The position numbers and the translations under genes are program-made. A stretch of DNA of 64,000 bases from Aegilops tauschii subsp. strangulata (lineage: Eukaryota > Streptophyta > Magnoliopsida > Poales > Poaceae), in assembly GCF_002575655.3 (NCBI RefSeq), contig NC_053040.3:363318267-363382266 (forward strand), given 5' to 3'. The notes under the pieces were generated by a model. That model made no database searches. It saw only the letters and a list, made by a program, of their open reading frames with translations, and was not told the DNA's origin. Shown here in pieces: positions 55,887 through 64,000 of this stretch. The number at the start of each line of letters is the position of its first letter. Position 1 is the first letter of the stretch.

Positions 55887-56720
55887 TCAGAGCAAGGCTT
55901 GGTGACGACATTCCTCCCCCAGCACGAGGTCCATCCCCCACGAGGCGTCCTGGTGTACCTCGTCAAACAGCAAGGCCCATGTGGAGCGATGCCTGACCTC
56001 ATGAGGGAGAACCGCTTCAGCTCCGTAGATGAGGAACAACGGAGTTTCACCCGTCGTCTTGGTCGCGGTGGTGCAGATTGACCACAGCACGGACTGGAGC
56101 TCGTCGAGCCAGCCCCTGCCGCAGGCCTCGAGCTTCTTCTTGAAGGTTCTTGCCTTGAGGCCTCTCAAGACCTCCGTGTTGGCACGTTCGGCCTGGCCAT
56201 TGCTCCTGTGGTGTGCCACCGAAGCGTAGCATATCTGCGTTCCAAGGTTAGCACAATATGTTTTGAAAAGGTTGCTAGTGAATTGCGAGCAGTTATCGAT
56301 GATGACGCGATTAGGAACCCCGAACCGGCTCACGACGCCCTTGATGAACTTGACTACCGAACCGGCTGGGATGGTGCGGACGGCCTCCACCTCCGCCCAC
56401 TTGGTGAACTTGTCGATGGCGATGTAGAGGTAGCGGTAGCCCCCGGGAGCTCGAGGGAACGGGCCCAGGATGTCCAGCCCCTAGACCGCAAACGACCATG
56501 AGAGCGGGATGGTCTGGAGGCCCTGAGCGGGCTAATGGATCTGCTTGGCATGGAATTGGCAGGCTTCATAGGATCTCACCAGCTCGGTGGCATCATTGAG
56601 TGCCGTGGGCTAGTAGAACCCACTTCAGAACGCCTTGCCCACGAGGGTGCGCTATGAAGAGTGATGCCCGCAGTCCCCGCCATGTATGTCAGCAAGCAGC
56701 TCGTGTCCCTGCTCCCTGGA
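55887..56720 (-). pseudogene. Gypsy C integrase region
   Basis: The first catalytic Asp is in GLDILGPFPRAPGGY, preceded by a TAG (plus strand cta near 56481) that replaces a codon in the same frame. The second is in VIIDNCSQFTS and the Glu in NGQAERANTEVLRGLK. The three DDE residues are kept but the frame is not. The C-terminal part is readable to about 55887 (TPLFLIYGAEAVLPHEV). Confidence 0.8.
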
Positions 56721-57129
56721 GATGCATCGCAGAGAGATGTCGTTTGGCCGCTTCTGATAAAGCTCACTATCCTGGATGCAGTATGCGGTGGCCTGGTGAG
56801 CCATGCGCTCCGCGTCTTCCTCCTTCTTCGGCAGGGTCCCCTGAAGCAAGTATGCCTTGAACTCCTCAGTCCAGCACCCCTCCCGAGGCTCAAGGGTGAG
56901 GAGCAGGCGAGCTCCCAAGGCCGGACCGCAAGCTGGGGCGCCCATCGTAGGGGCTCGGGGGAGGTCCTCCGGAGGTGGTGCTGATGCCCAGGGGGGCTGC
57001 TGGCGGCTTGAAGAGCCGTTCCTCGAAGACGCCTGGCTTCTGGGGCAGTCGTCGGGACGCCCTCTTGGCGATGTGGTCCGCCTCCTTGTTTGTGCCTCGT
57101 GGCACAAGCTGCAATTCCAAGCCCAAGAA

Positions 57130-57540
57130 TTATTTTTCCATTTTGCGTACCTCCTCCAGGTATGCTTCCATGTGCTCGTCCTTCGGTGTGTACTCTTTGT
57201 TGAAGAAGTTGATGAGGAGCTGGGAGTCGCCCTTGATGGTGAGGCGCTTCACTCCCAAGGCTGCCGCAGCCTTGAGCCCGGCGATTAGGCCTTCGTACTC
57301 CGCGATGTTGTTGGAGACCTTCTCGCCTCGCTGGAAGCAGAGCTGTATGGCGTAGTAGAGCTTGTCCTGGGTGGGTGAGATGAGGACGGCTCCAGCCCCC
57401 GCGCCCTGTCGTGCGAATGCGCCGAAGAAGTACATGACCCAGCCGTCTGGTGCCTCGTATCTGGGCAGGAGGGAACGGTCCTCGCATACTTCACGGCCTG
57501 GGATGTCGGCCCATTCTGCCATGAAATCTGCGAGGGCCAC
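57130..57540 (-). pseudogene. Gypsy C RNase H region
   Basis: The open frame of about 137 codons starts ALADFMAEW. It has the RNase H pattern: a DGWVMYFFGA block (usual DGS first Asp region altered to FGA), NNIAEYEGLIAGLKAA with the Glu, and KGDSQLLINF with the second Asp. It is good evidence for the domain, but a catalytic position is probably lost. Confidence 0.75.
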
Positions 57541-58252
57541 GCCCTTGATGACCCTGGTGGTGCTAAACTCTAGCTAGAATGCCCGCAGCTCGCTGTTCCA
57601 CTCTGCGACCCTTCCCGCAGCGTTGGCGCTCCGGAGCACCCTCTCCAGCGGGTAAGCTAAGAAAACCTTGATGGGGTGGCCTTGGAAGTAGTGGCGTAGC
57701 TTCCAGTAGGCAACGAGGAGCGCGAGAAAGAGCTTTTATGGCATGGGGTACCGTGCCCGCACATCACGCAACGCCATGCTGACGAAGTACACCGGGTGCT
57801 CGACGAGAGCGGAAGTGTTGGTGGCGCCTTGTACCTCCTGAGGCTGTCTAGCCTTGGGAGCTGGGTCGTTTGTCGGGGCAGCCGGGGCCTCAGGAGCACT
57901 ACCCTGAGGAGCTTGGTCATCTGTTGGGGTACCGAGGCCTCAGGAGCGCCGCCCTGAAGCCGCTGCGCCTCAATCGGTTGCTGAGTGTTGTTCCGCTTGC
58001 CCTTGGCCGGGCACTCCTCTCGGACCGCCACCAACACTGCGCTGGCCGAGTGAGGCGTGGCGGCCAAGTAGAGCACCAGGGGCTCAAGGGGGCATGGCGC
58101 TACCATCACCGGTGGGCTGGTGAGGTACTTCTTGAGTTCTTGGAACGCTGCGTCGACCTCCGGAGTCCACTCAAACGGTCCTTTCTTTTTCATCAGCTTG
58201 AAGAATGGGAGGGCGTGTTCTCCCAGCTTGGACATGAAGCATCCTAGGGAGG

Positions 58253-58937
58253 TCACACAGCCGCCAGCTTCTGCATCTCCTTGAGGGTTTGTGGCGGGCT
58301 CATCCTTTCTATTGCCTTGACCTTCTCTAGGTTGGCCTCGATTCCCCGGTGTGACACCAGAAACCCCAGCAGCTTGCCGGAGGGAACGCCAAACACACAC
58401 TTTTCCGAGTTAAGCCGCAGATCCACCTTGCACAGACTAGAAAATGTCTCCTCCGGGTCTTTTATGACGGTCCTTGCCTCCCGAGACTTCACCACTATGT
58501 CGTCGATGTAAGCCTCGGTGTTCCTCCCAAGCTGCTGGCCCAAAGCAATGTGCATCAGCCGCTGGAAGGTTGCACCGGCGTTACGCAACCCAAACGGCAT
58601 GCAGGTGTAGCAATACACCCCGCATGGGGTGAGGAAGGCTGTCTTCTCAACATCCTGCACCGCCATCTTGATTTGGTGGTAGCCCGAGAAGGCGTCCAGA
58701 AAGCACAGCAGGTCGCACTCGGCGGTGGAGTCGGCAATCTGATCAATGCGCGGGAGCGGGAAGGGGTCTTGAGGGCAAGCCTTGTTGAGGTTTGTGAAAT
58801 CAACACACATGCGCTCCTTCCCGCCTTTCTTGGGGACGACAACCGGGTTTGCCAGCCATTCCGGGTACCGCACCTCCCGAATGACACCAGCATCCAGCAG
58901 CTTGCGAGTCTCTTGGACGATAAACACGTGCTTCTCC
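58253..58937 (-). pseudogene. Gypsy C reverse transcriptase region
   Basis: The 224-codon open block has AGVIREVRYPEWLANPVVV, CVDFTNLNKACP, FLDAFSGYHQI, PFGLRNAGATFQRLM and AYIDDIVVKS (catalytic YIDD). It runs into CACTA-2 on its 5' side. Confidence 0.9.
58935..58937. repeat. CACTA-2 3-bp target site (tcc), left copy
   Basis: The three bases before CACTACAAAAAAG; the right copy is outside the window. Confidence 0.5.
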
Positions 58938-58950
58938 CACTACAAAAAAG
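58938..58950 (+). repeat. CACTA-2 terminal inverted repeat (left)
   Basis: CACTACAAAAAAG matches the terminal consensus of plant CACTA elements. Confidence 0.85.
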
Positions 58951-59269
58951 ACACATCCGTGACATTTTGGGCCGAACGAAATTTTTTTGTGTCACACATA
59001 TGACACTTCTATGATGATAATTGTGACAAAACCCGGTATCATCATAGATGTGGTGGGCTCCTACTTCTATGACAAAAAATCATGACAGAAAATGGGCTTT
59101 TCGTCCTGGGCGGGCCGGAGACGCAGCTGCATGACATTCTTTGGGCCATCCATGACGGAAAAAACCGTGGTAGAAGCGAGGGGGAGGAAAATTTCGGGGA
59201 GTTCCTGGTTACGGTGGGAGGTCGGGGGCCGAGCGATGCGCGTTTCTCTAGTACACGTACGCGCGTGTG

Positions 59270-59420
59270 TGCGAGGCGTTGGCTCTAACTGAACCCGAGC
59301 GAGGCGTTGGGCTCTAACTGAACCCGAGCGATTGCACTGCAGGCTACGCGTTACTGAACCCGAGCGAGCGATCGATGGCTGTTAACTGAACCCGATCGAG
59401 CGATTCCTTTGCTACTGCTG
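59270..59420 (+). repeat. Tandem repeat aactgaacccgagcga
   Basis: Five to six degenerate units of ctaactgaacccgagcgag with variable spacers lie here, the first subterminal array of CACTA-2. Confidence 0.8.
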
Positions 59421-59460
59421 CTAACTGAAGCCGATCGATTGGATGAACAGTGAGTGTTGC

Positions 59461-59477
59461 GGGGGGGGGGGGGGGGG
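59461..59477. repeat. G17 homopolymer
   Basis: Seventeen consecutive G, interrupted by one A before four more; the length is likely to be unreliable in assembly. Confidence 0.85.
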
Positions 59478-59519
59478 AGGGGTTGGATGAACAGTGAGCG
59501 GTGGCGTTGCCTATGGATG

Positions 59520-59825
59520 GACAGGACCCCGTGGTGTGGAGGGCTGGATGAACAATAGATGGTGGAGGGGTGGTTGAACAGGACCCCATGGTGTGGAGGG
59601 CTGGATGAACAGTAGACGGTGGAGGGGTGCCCGTGGAGGGGTGGTTGAACAGGACCCCGTGGTGTGGAGGGCTGGATGAACAGTAGACGGTGGAGGGGTG
59701 GTTGAACAGTAGCCGGTGGAGTAGCGCGCGGTGGAGGCTGGATGAACAGGAGCCCGTGGAGGCTGGAGGAGGTCGACGGTAGCCCGTGGAGGGTGGAGGA
59801 GGTCGACGGTGGAGACGAACAGTAT
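59520..59825 (+). repeat. Minisatellite ggaccccgtggtgtggagggctggatgaacag type
   Basis: Three 57-72 bp units at about 59521, 59579 and 59651 share ggacccc(g/a)tggtgtggag. They are followed by shorter cggtggaggggtggttgaacag and ggaggaggtcgacggt units. All frames on the minus strand are open and encode Pro/Ser/His repeats, which I regard as artefacts. Confidence 0.8.
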
Positions 59826-60110
59826 CCCGTGGAGTCCCGTTTTGCGGTACGCCACACCCCTCCCGATCAACAGGACCCCCGTTTCGACCGTAGCGCTCCA
59901 ACACAAGTCCATTTCCTCCATTTTGCGGTACGCCACACCCCTCCCGATCAACAGGACCCCCGTTTCGACCGTAGGAGGTCCGTTTCCTCCATTTTGCGGT
60001 ACGCCAGACCCCTCCCGATGAACAGGATCCCGTTTCGAACGTGGCCGGTGGAACACAAGGCCGTTTCCTCCGTTTTGCGGTACGCCAGGCCTCGTTTCCA
60101 TCGACTGTTC
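59826..60110 (+). repeat. Tandem repeat ttttgcggtacgccacacccctcccgat
   Basis: Four units of 68-110 bp start gttttgcggtacgcca (near 59838, 59921, 59991 and 60074). Each carries cccctcccgatcaacaggacc and a cgtttcga.cgt block except the last, which is degenerate. Confidence 0.85.
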
Positions 60111-60177
60111 CGTCCAACCCCTCCCGATGAACACGACCATGCATTCCGTTCTGACCTAGCCGGTTGGCTCCCACGCG

Positions 60178-60266
60178 TTCCGTTGCCTCCCGATGAACAC
60201 GACGCATTCCGTTGCCTCCCCATGAGCACGACGCATTCCGTTGCCTCCCCATGAACACGACGACGA
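60178..60266 (+). repeat. 29-bp tandem repeat, three copies
   Basis: Three copies of a ttccgttgcctccc(g/c)atgaacacgacgca-type unit, nearly identical. Confidence 0.9.
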
Positions 60267-60534
60267 CGCTGTTTCTCCGTTCCGACCCAGCAATGTACAC
60301 GAGCCCTAGCCGTACGTATGCGCGAGTAGGCGTTCGAGACTCTGCCTGTATGTACGTACGTGGCCGTATTTTCTTTCTTGCACCCTGGCCGCTGTACGTA
60401 CGTGTACATGCTACGTGCGCGCCTCTACTACGACACGTACGCGCCTCTACTACGACACGTGCGCGCCTCTACATCGACCAGTATATATGTACGTACACGT
60501 TCGCGACCAGAATGACAACGCTACGTACGCTTCG

Positions 60535-60880
60535 ACCAGGTGGGTCCCGACTGTCAGGCACTTCCTTGCCTGCGAAGATGTAGCTGGTGGGTCCCAGCAG
60601 TCAGGGGCGAATCATTTTTTCCAGACACACTTCCTTGCGTGCGAAGGTGTAGCTTCTGGGTCCCAGCAGTCAGGGGGGAATCGTTTTGTTTTTTTTGCCC
60701 GGACGCACTTCCTTGCGTGCGAAGATGTAGCTGGTGGGTCCCAGCAGTCAGGGGGCGAATCGTTTTTTTTCGGACGCACTTCCTTGCGTGCGAAGATGTA
60801 GCTGGTGTGTCCCAGCAGTCAGGGGGAAATGCTTTTTTCACGAAATATGGTGGCCCGCCCGGTGGGTCCCCGCTGTCAGG
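60535..60880 (+). repeat. Tandem repeat with ggtgggtcccagcagtcagg
   Basis: Five units of 50-90 bp combine ggtgggtccc(a)gc(a)gtcagg, a T-rich spacer, and acttccttgcgtgcgaagatgtagct. The same motif recurs at 61448, 61510, 61567 and 61628 and, once, in each later copy of the large repeat. Confidence 0.85.
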
Positions 60881-61445
60881 TGGAGGAATAATTATTTTGC
60901 GCGTAATAAGGAGGCACTTCCTTGCTGCGGCCGTGGACCCAGCTGTCAGCCTCTCCACGTACAATCCACGTCCGTTGGAAGCCATTCCTTGACCACGTTG
61001 ACCACGCCGCACTGAGAGCACCAGGGCGGTGGACGACGGCGAGGCCTAGGAAGGGGACGACACAGAGCCGGGGAAGACGCGGCAGTGGATGCCCACGCGT
61101 AGAGGAGTATGAGGGTTCACTCGTTCGGCTGCGGTGTGAGGCTGCCATCGCCACAAAATAAAAGGGGGTGTGTGTGCGTAGATGGATGGGCTGGCCAGCG
61201 GTGGGAGTAGTAGGGGGTGGTGAGGCCTCCGCGGCATCACAGCCGGCCACGGGCGGCAGGAGCAGGCGGCACGACCGGCGCTGCTTTGGGCGGCTGGAGC
61301 AAGAAGACAAGAGGTTGAAGAAGCACTACGGCCGTTGGATGGACATCGTACGGTCACCGGAGCTAGAATCGTTCATATATTGACTAAAGTTGAGAAAGGC
61401 CTCCGTCCCAGTCAACTAAGTAGGCCCACAAGTCAGCCTCCCACC
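60865..61445 (+). repeat. Large subterminal repeat, copy 1
   Basis: About 580 bp from tcaggtggaggaataattatttt through gcctctccacgtaca, ggtggacgacggcgaggcctagg and ggcggctggagcaagaaga to aggcccacaagtcag. It is colinear with 61625-62205. Confidence 0.85.
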
Positions 61446-61624
61446 AAGGTGGGTCCCAGCTAGCAGGGGGGTATTCATTTTTTTGTGCGTAATAAGGAGG
61501 CACTTCCGGTGGGTCCGAGCTGACAGCGGGGGGAACATTTTTTTTCGTGAAATACGGTGGCCCGTCCTGTGGGTCCCAGCAGTCAGGGGGAAACATTTTT
61601 TTCGTGAAATACTGGTGGCCCGTC

Positions 61625-62205
61625 CGGTGGGTCTCTGCTGTCAGGTGGAGGAATAATTATTTTCCGCGTAATAAGGAGGCACTTCCTTGCGGCTGCCGTG
61701 GACCCAGCTGTCAGCCTCTCCACGTACAGTACTCTTCCAATGGAAGTCGGTCGTTGACCACATTGACCACGCCACGCCGAGAGCACCACGGCGGTGGACG
61801 ACGGCGAGGCCTAGGAAGGGTACGACGCAGAGCCGGGGAATACGCGGCAGTGGAAGCCCGTGCGGAGAGGAGTACAAGGGTTCACCGGTTTGGCTGCGGT
61901 GTGAGGCTGCCGTCGCCGCAGAATAACAGGGGGTGTGGATGAGTAGAGGGATGCCCTGGCCAGTGGTGGGAGTAGTAGGGGGCGCTGAGGCCTGCGCGGC
62001 AGCACAGCCGACCACGGGAGGCGGGAGTAGGCGGTCCCGCCGGCGCTGCTTTGGCGGCTGGAGCAAGAAGATCAGAGATTGAAGAGACACGACGGCCATT
62101 GGATTGACATCCAACGGTTACGTCTGCTAGAATCGTTTGTTGACGTATATAATAACTAAAAAAACCTTGCATACGCGTCAACTAAACAGGCCCACAAGTC
62201 AGACC
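61625..62205 (+). repeat. Large subterminal repeat, copy 2
   Basis: This is a direct copy of 60865-61445, about 760 bp downstream, with scattered substitutions and small indels. Both end in caggcccacaagtcag or taggcccacaagtcag. Confidence 0.85.
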
Positions 62206-62785
62206 ACTCCCTCTTTTTTTAATAATTTATATATAGCTCATGGCAACTTCTTATGTAATTTATTGCAGTCGTATTTTTGGTTGGCCAGGGCCAATTTCGC
62301 ATATTTCTGTGGGTTCCAAACTATTTTTAATACCAAAATGTCGAGCCAGATTTAAAGTACTTTGAAGATATATTTAAATTAGGTTAATGCCCAGTGAAAT
62401 AGGAATATGAAAATGTGAAAAAATTCAGAAATTATAAAGTAATTGCCAATTTGTCATCTGTTTTTATATTTACAACCCATTTCATATTACTTTCAAGATT
62501 TGCAGGCGTCTTGAAAGAGTTGCAGCCCATCAGGGTGTAGAAAAATAAGTAGGCCTGGATTGGGTATTCTTTAGAAAAAATAAACTAGGCTCATTTTCAC
62601 AAAGAAAAAATAGGTGGGCTGGTCACATGGTGAACATGAAATATAAGCCTGGGCTAGACGGGCCACAACCCAGTTCAAACCCTGCTCCGTCTCAACAATA
62701 CCAAACAAAAAAAATACTGCTCGAGTAGCTACGTCCCAGGTGTCAGCCAATCTTGTGCTGTTCTCTTGTCTATTGACTATATACG
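62206..62785. other. AT-rich CACTA-2 stretch without recognised gene
   Basis: Noncoding, AT-rich; no repeats of the flanking kinds are visible except a weak gggctg/gggcc cluster near 62610-62670. Confidence 0.4.
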
Positions 62786-63125
62786 CTCACAATGGCGTGG
62801 GTCCCAGATGTCAGGAAAACACTAGGAGGAAGCATTTTATTTTTCCATACGCTGACGTGGTGGGCCCCTACTGTCATCCTCTCCACGTACTTCTGCCGAT
62901 TCCTGTTGTTCGTTGACCATGTTGACAACGCGAGAGGGCGGCACCACGGCGAGCACACCAAAGCGCACGGAGGACGTCGGCGTTAACGATTTAGGAGACG
63001 GTGGGGCGGCGATGCGTGCGCTGAGGCGCAGCCAGCCGTGGGAGGCGGAAGCAGGCGGCCCCGCCGGCGCTAGTTTGGTTTTGGCGGCTGGAGGAAGACA
63101 GGACTGAAGAAACACGACAGACTGT
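62786..63125 (+). repeat. Large subterminal repeat, partial copy 3
   Basis: It retains gtgggtcccagatgtcagg, the catcctctccacgtac block, gttgaccatgttgacaacgc and the ggaggcggaagcaggcgg...ggcggctggaggaaga end in order. It is more diverged and shorter than copies 1 and 2. Confidence 0.7.
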
Positions 63126-63174
63126 AAAAGCAGCAGGAGTACTTAACAACCTTAACTGAAACAAGCAGGGGCAC

Positions 63175-63968
63175 TTAACAACCAAAGCTGAAAGCAACAT
63201 GGTCAATAAACAGGATATTCGCTTTAGAGCCATGGAAAAGCATGAACATAATCTTCTGTCCTATTCTCCAAGATGGACGGGCCTTCATTATTTGAGACCA
63301 CCCATGAATAAGTATCTTTTCACCTCCAAGGGGAATTGAGTAGGTCGACATAAACATCATGTTGTGATCAAGCGCAAGTCTGACCCGACCATGGTCAGGC
63401 ATCTGTATAGGAACAATAGAACTCGGCAGTTCCTGTTTCAAGAAGATCACAGCTGTAAAACTGTGTATAAGCAATAGTTTATGAACAACATATATAACAG
63501 AAAACAGCTCTTACCATAAGTTTCTCGACACAGTTGGACCTGTTCAACGAGTGCAGCAGTGGCACACATATCCCACGTGGCCTTCCACCATTGAAACGCC
63601 CCACAAGGACCTCAAGACGATCAATAAAGTGTAGGAACTTGTGGATGTCGATCCATTCAACTTCAGTGCCATTAGTAACAGCCGAGTTATTACAGAGTAA
63701 CAAACGAGCAGACTGCTTAACTCTGAAAAAACCTACACGTGCCACCAATTATAAGAAAATATTAGTTAGAAGTAGCATCTTCGTGAGAGATTCGTTGCTA
63801 CTTCTAAATTTAAATTGTGATTAGTTAGACAGAATAGGTGGATTAAGAAGTAATCGAGGCAACAAGAAAGAACCAGATACAAAACTAACATGGATGAACA
63901 ATTGGAACGACGTCGGGGTGGAAGATCGCAGTGAAGATGAGACCAGGTTCTGCTATTTCCATCAACAT
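63175..63968 (-). CDS. CACTA-2 accessory gene with B3-like C-terminal domain (three exons)
   Basis: Minus-strand exons are 63968-63890, 63732-63515 and 63432-63175 (stop TAA). The introns 63889-63733 and 63514-63433 both have GT-AG ends (gttagt..gtag; gtaaga..acag). The frame stays open through all three, giving 184 residues. The ATG at 63968 directly follows an in-frame TGA, so an upstream coding exon in this frame would need another splice site. Residues 1-99 (FTAIFHPDVVPIVHPC, TNGTEVEWIDIHKFLHFI, GRFNGGRPRGICVPLL) have no domain I recognise. Residues 100-184 resemble a B3 DNA-binding domain: LPSSIVPIQ, RVRLAL, ILIHGWSQIM, IGQKIMFMLFHG, ILFIDHV. B3 proteins bind DNA in the nucleus in plants. 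The assignment is by eye and the role in the transposon is unknown. Confidence 0.6.
63433..63514 (-). other. Intron 2 of the CACTA-2 gene
   Basis: The 82-bp intron is phase 0, with donor atg|gtaagagc and acceptor gaaacag|gaactg. The reading frame is preserved across it. Confidence 0.65.
63733..63889 (-). other. Intron 1 of the CACTA-2 gene
   Basis: The 157-bp AT-rich intron has donor cat|gttagt and acceptor cgtgtag|gttttttc. The alternative acceptor ttttttcag creates a TAG, so the upstream acceptor is chosen. Confidence 0.55.
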
Positions 63969-64000
63969 TCATGCGCCAACTTTCAGTCCGTAACACTTGA

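Larger units (their letters stand above)
55560..58937 (-). pseudogene. Gypsy C pol, decayed and truncated
   Basis: Read leftward from 58937 the order is RT, RNase H, integrase, the Gypsy order. The RT N-terminus and everything 5' of it are separated by CACTA-2 at 58938. Stops and frameshifts occur in every domain, so no polyprotein can be made. Sequence style (VVVPKKGGKERMCVDFTNLN, AYIDDIVVKS) fits the Tat branch of plant Gypsy elements. Confidence 0.85.
58938..64000 (+). mobile_element. CACTA-2 transposon, left part (continues past the window)
   Basis: It begins with the terminal CACTACAAAAAAG (58938-58950), followed by subterminal catgac/gtcatg words (58965-59170), then stacked tandem repeats (59270-62110), and then a minus-strand gene at 63175-63968. 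It interrupts RT of Gypsy C. A transposase ORF is not in the window. Confidence 0.85.

Noticed and set aside
59344..60300. Minus-strand frame of 318 codons in CACTA-2
   Set aside because: It lies wholly in tandem repeats and encodes repeated Pro/Ser/His/Arg strings; parallel frames are also open.
60876..62181. Frames of 60-157 codons within the large subterminal repeats
   Set aside because: They do not keep frame between repeat copies and carry no motif.
1..64000. CRISPR arrays, bacterial operons, rRNA or standard tRNA genes
   Set aside because: No direct-repeat/spacer pattern, no compact operon structure and no tRNA or rRNA signature was seen; the sequence is plant nuclear.

Overview
The window is a gene-poor, transposon-saturated piece of a large grass genome, most likely Triticeae (wheat, barley, Aegilops). 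The evidence is the element mix, recognised from memory of sequence style and not by a search: Sukkula-like large LTRs, a Sabrina-like Gypsy LTR, an Angela/WIS/BARE-type Copia element, two Triticeae-type CACTA transposons, and Stowaway and Tourist MITEs. No ordinary host gene with an intact reading frame was found. Nearly every base can be assigned to a nested mobile element or its remnants.

Layout. 1-9271: 3' part of a plus-strand Gypsy-type element, split by a 4.2-kb minus-strand solo LTR (2623-6819, TSD ccttt). 9272-12807: 5'-truncated Sabrina-like element and its 3' LTR. 12808-15778: 3' part of a third LTR element carrying an antisense ORF. 15779-20697: AT-rich arrays in mirrored orientation. 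20706-21610: foldback Mutator-like element with a duplicated target site. 21841-22546: short retroposon with a 14-bp target-site duplication and A tail. 22734-24527: Sukkula-like LTR fragment. 24528-30444: minus-strand relative of the first element, with a chimeric LTR that holds a hAT-like insert.

30445-50527 is probably a decayed CACTA element (CACTA-1). Only its right terminus (ending at 50527) is recognisable. It holds gene-like sequence, a CTG-rich minisatellite, three MITEs, and a pseudogene built from tandemly repeated phase-0 exons that ends in a coiled-coil exon. A complete Copia element (40407-48624, TSD aagag) splits the last exon. 50528-52414 is the retroelement tail and LTR into which CACTA-1 inserted.

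52638-58937 is a minus-strand Gypsy element with a decayed pol. Between its pol and 3' LTR, on the opposite strand, lies a TATA-preceded gene encoding an AT-hook plus B3-type DNA-binding protein (one frameshift). A second CACTA element (CACTA-2) begins at 58938 with CACTACAAAAAAG and runs off the window. Its 5' subterminal part is a stack of tandem repeats, followed by a compact three-exon minus-strand gene (63175-63968) whose frame is open across two GT-AG introns and whose last exon looks like a B3 domain. The most interesting signal is that two unrelated mobile elements within 10 kb each carry an accessory B3-like DNA-binding gene.
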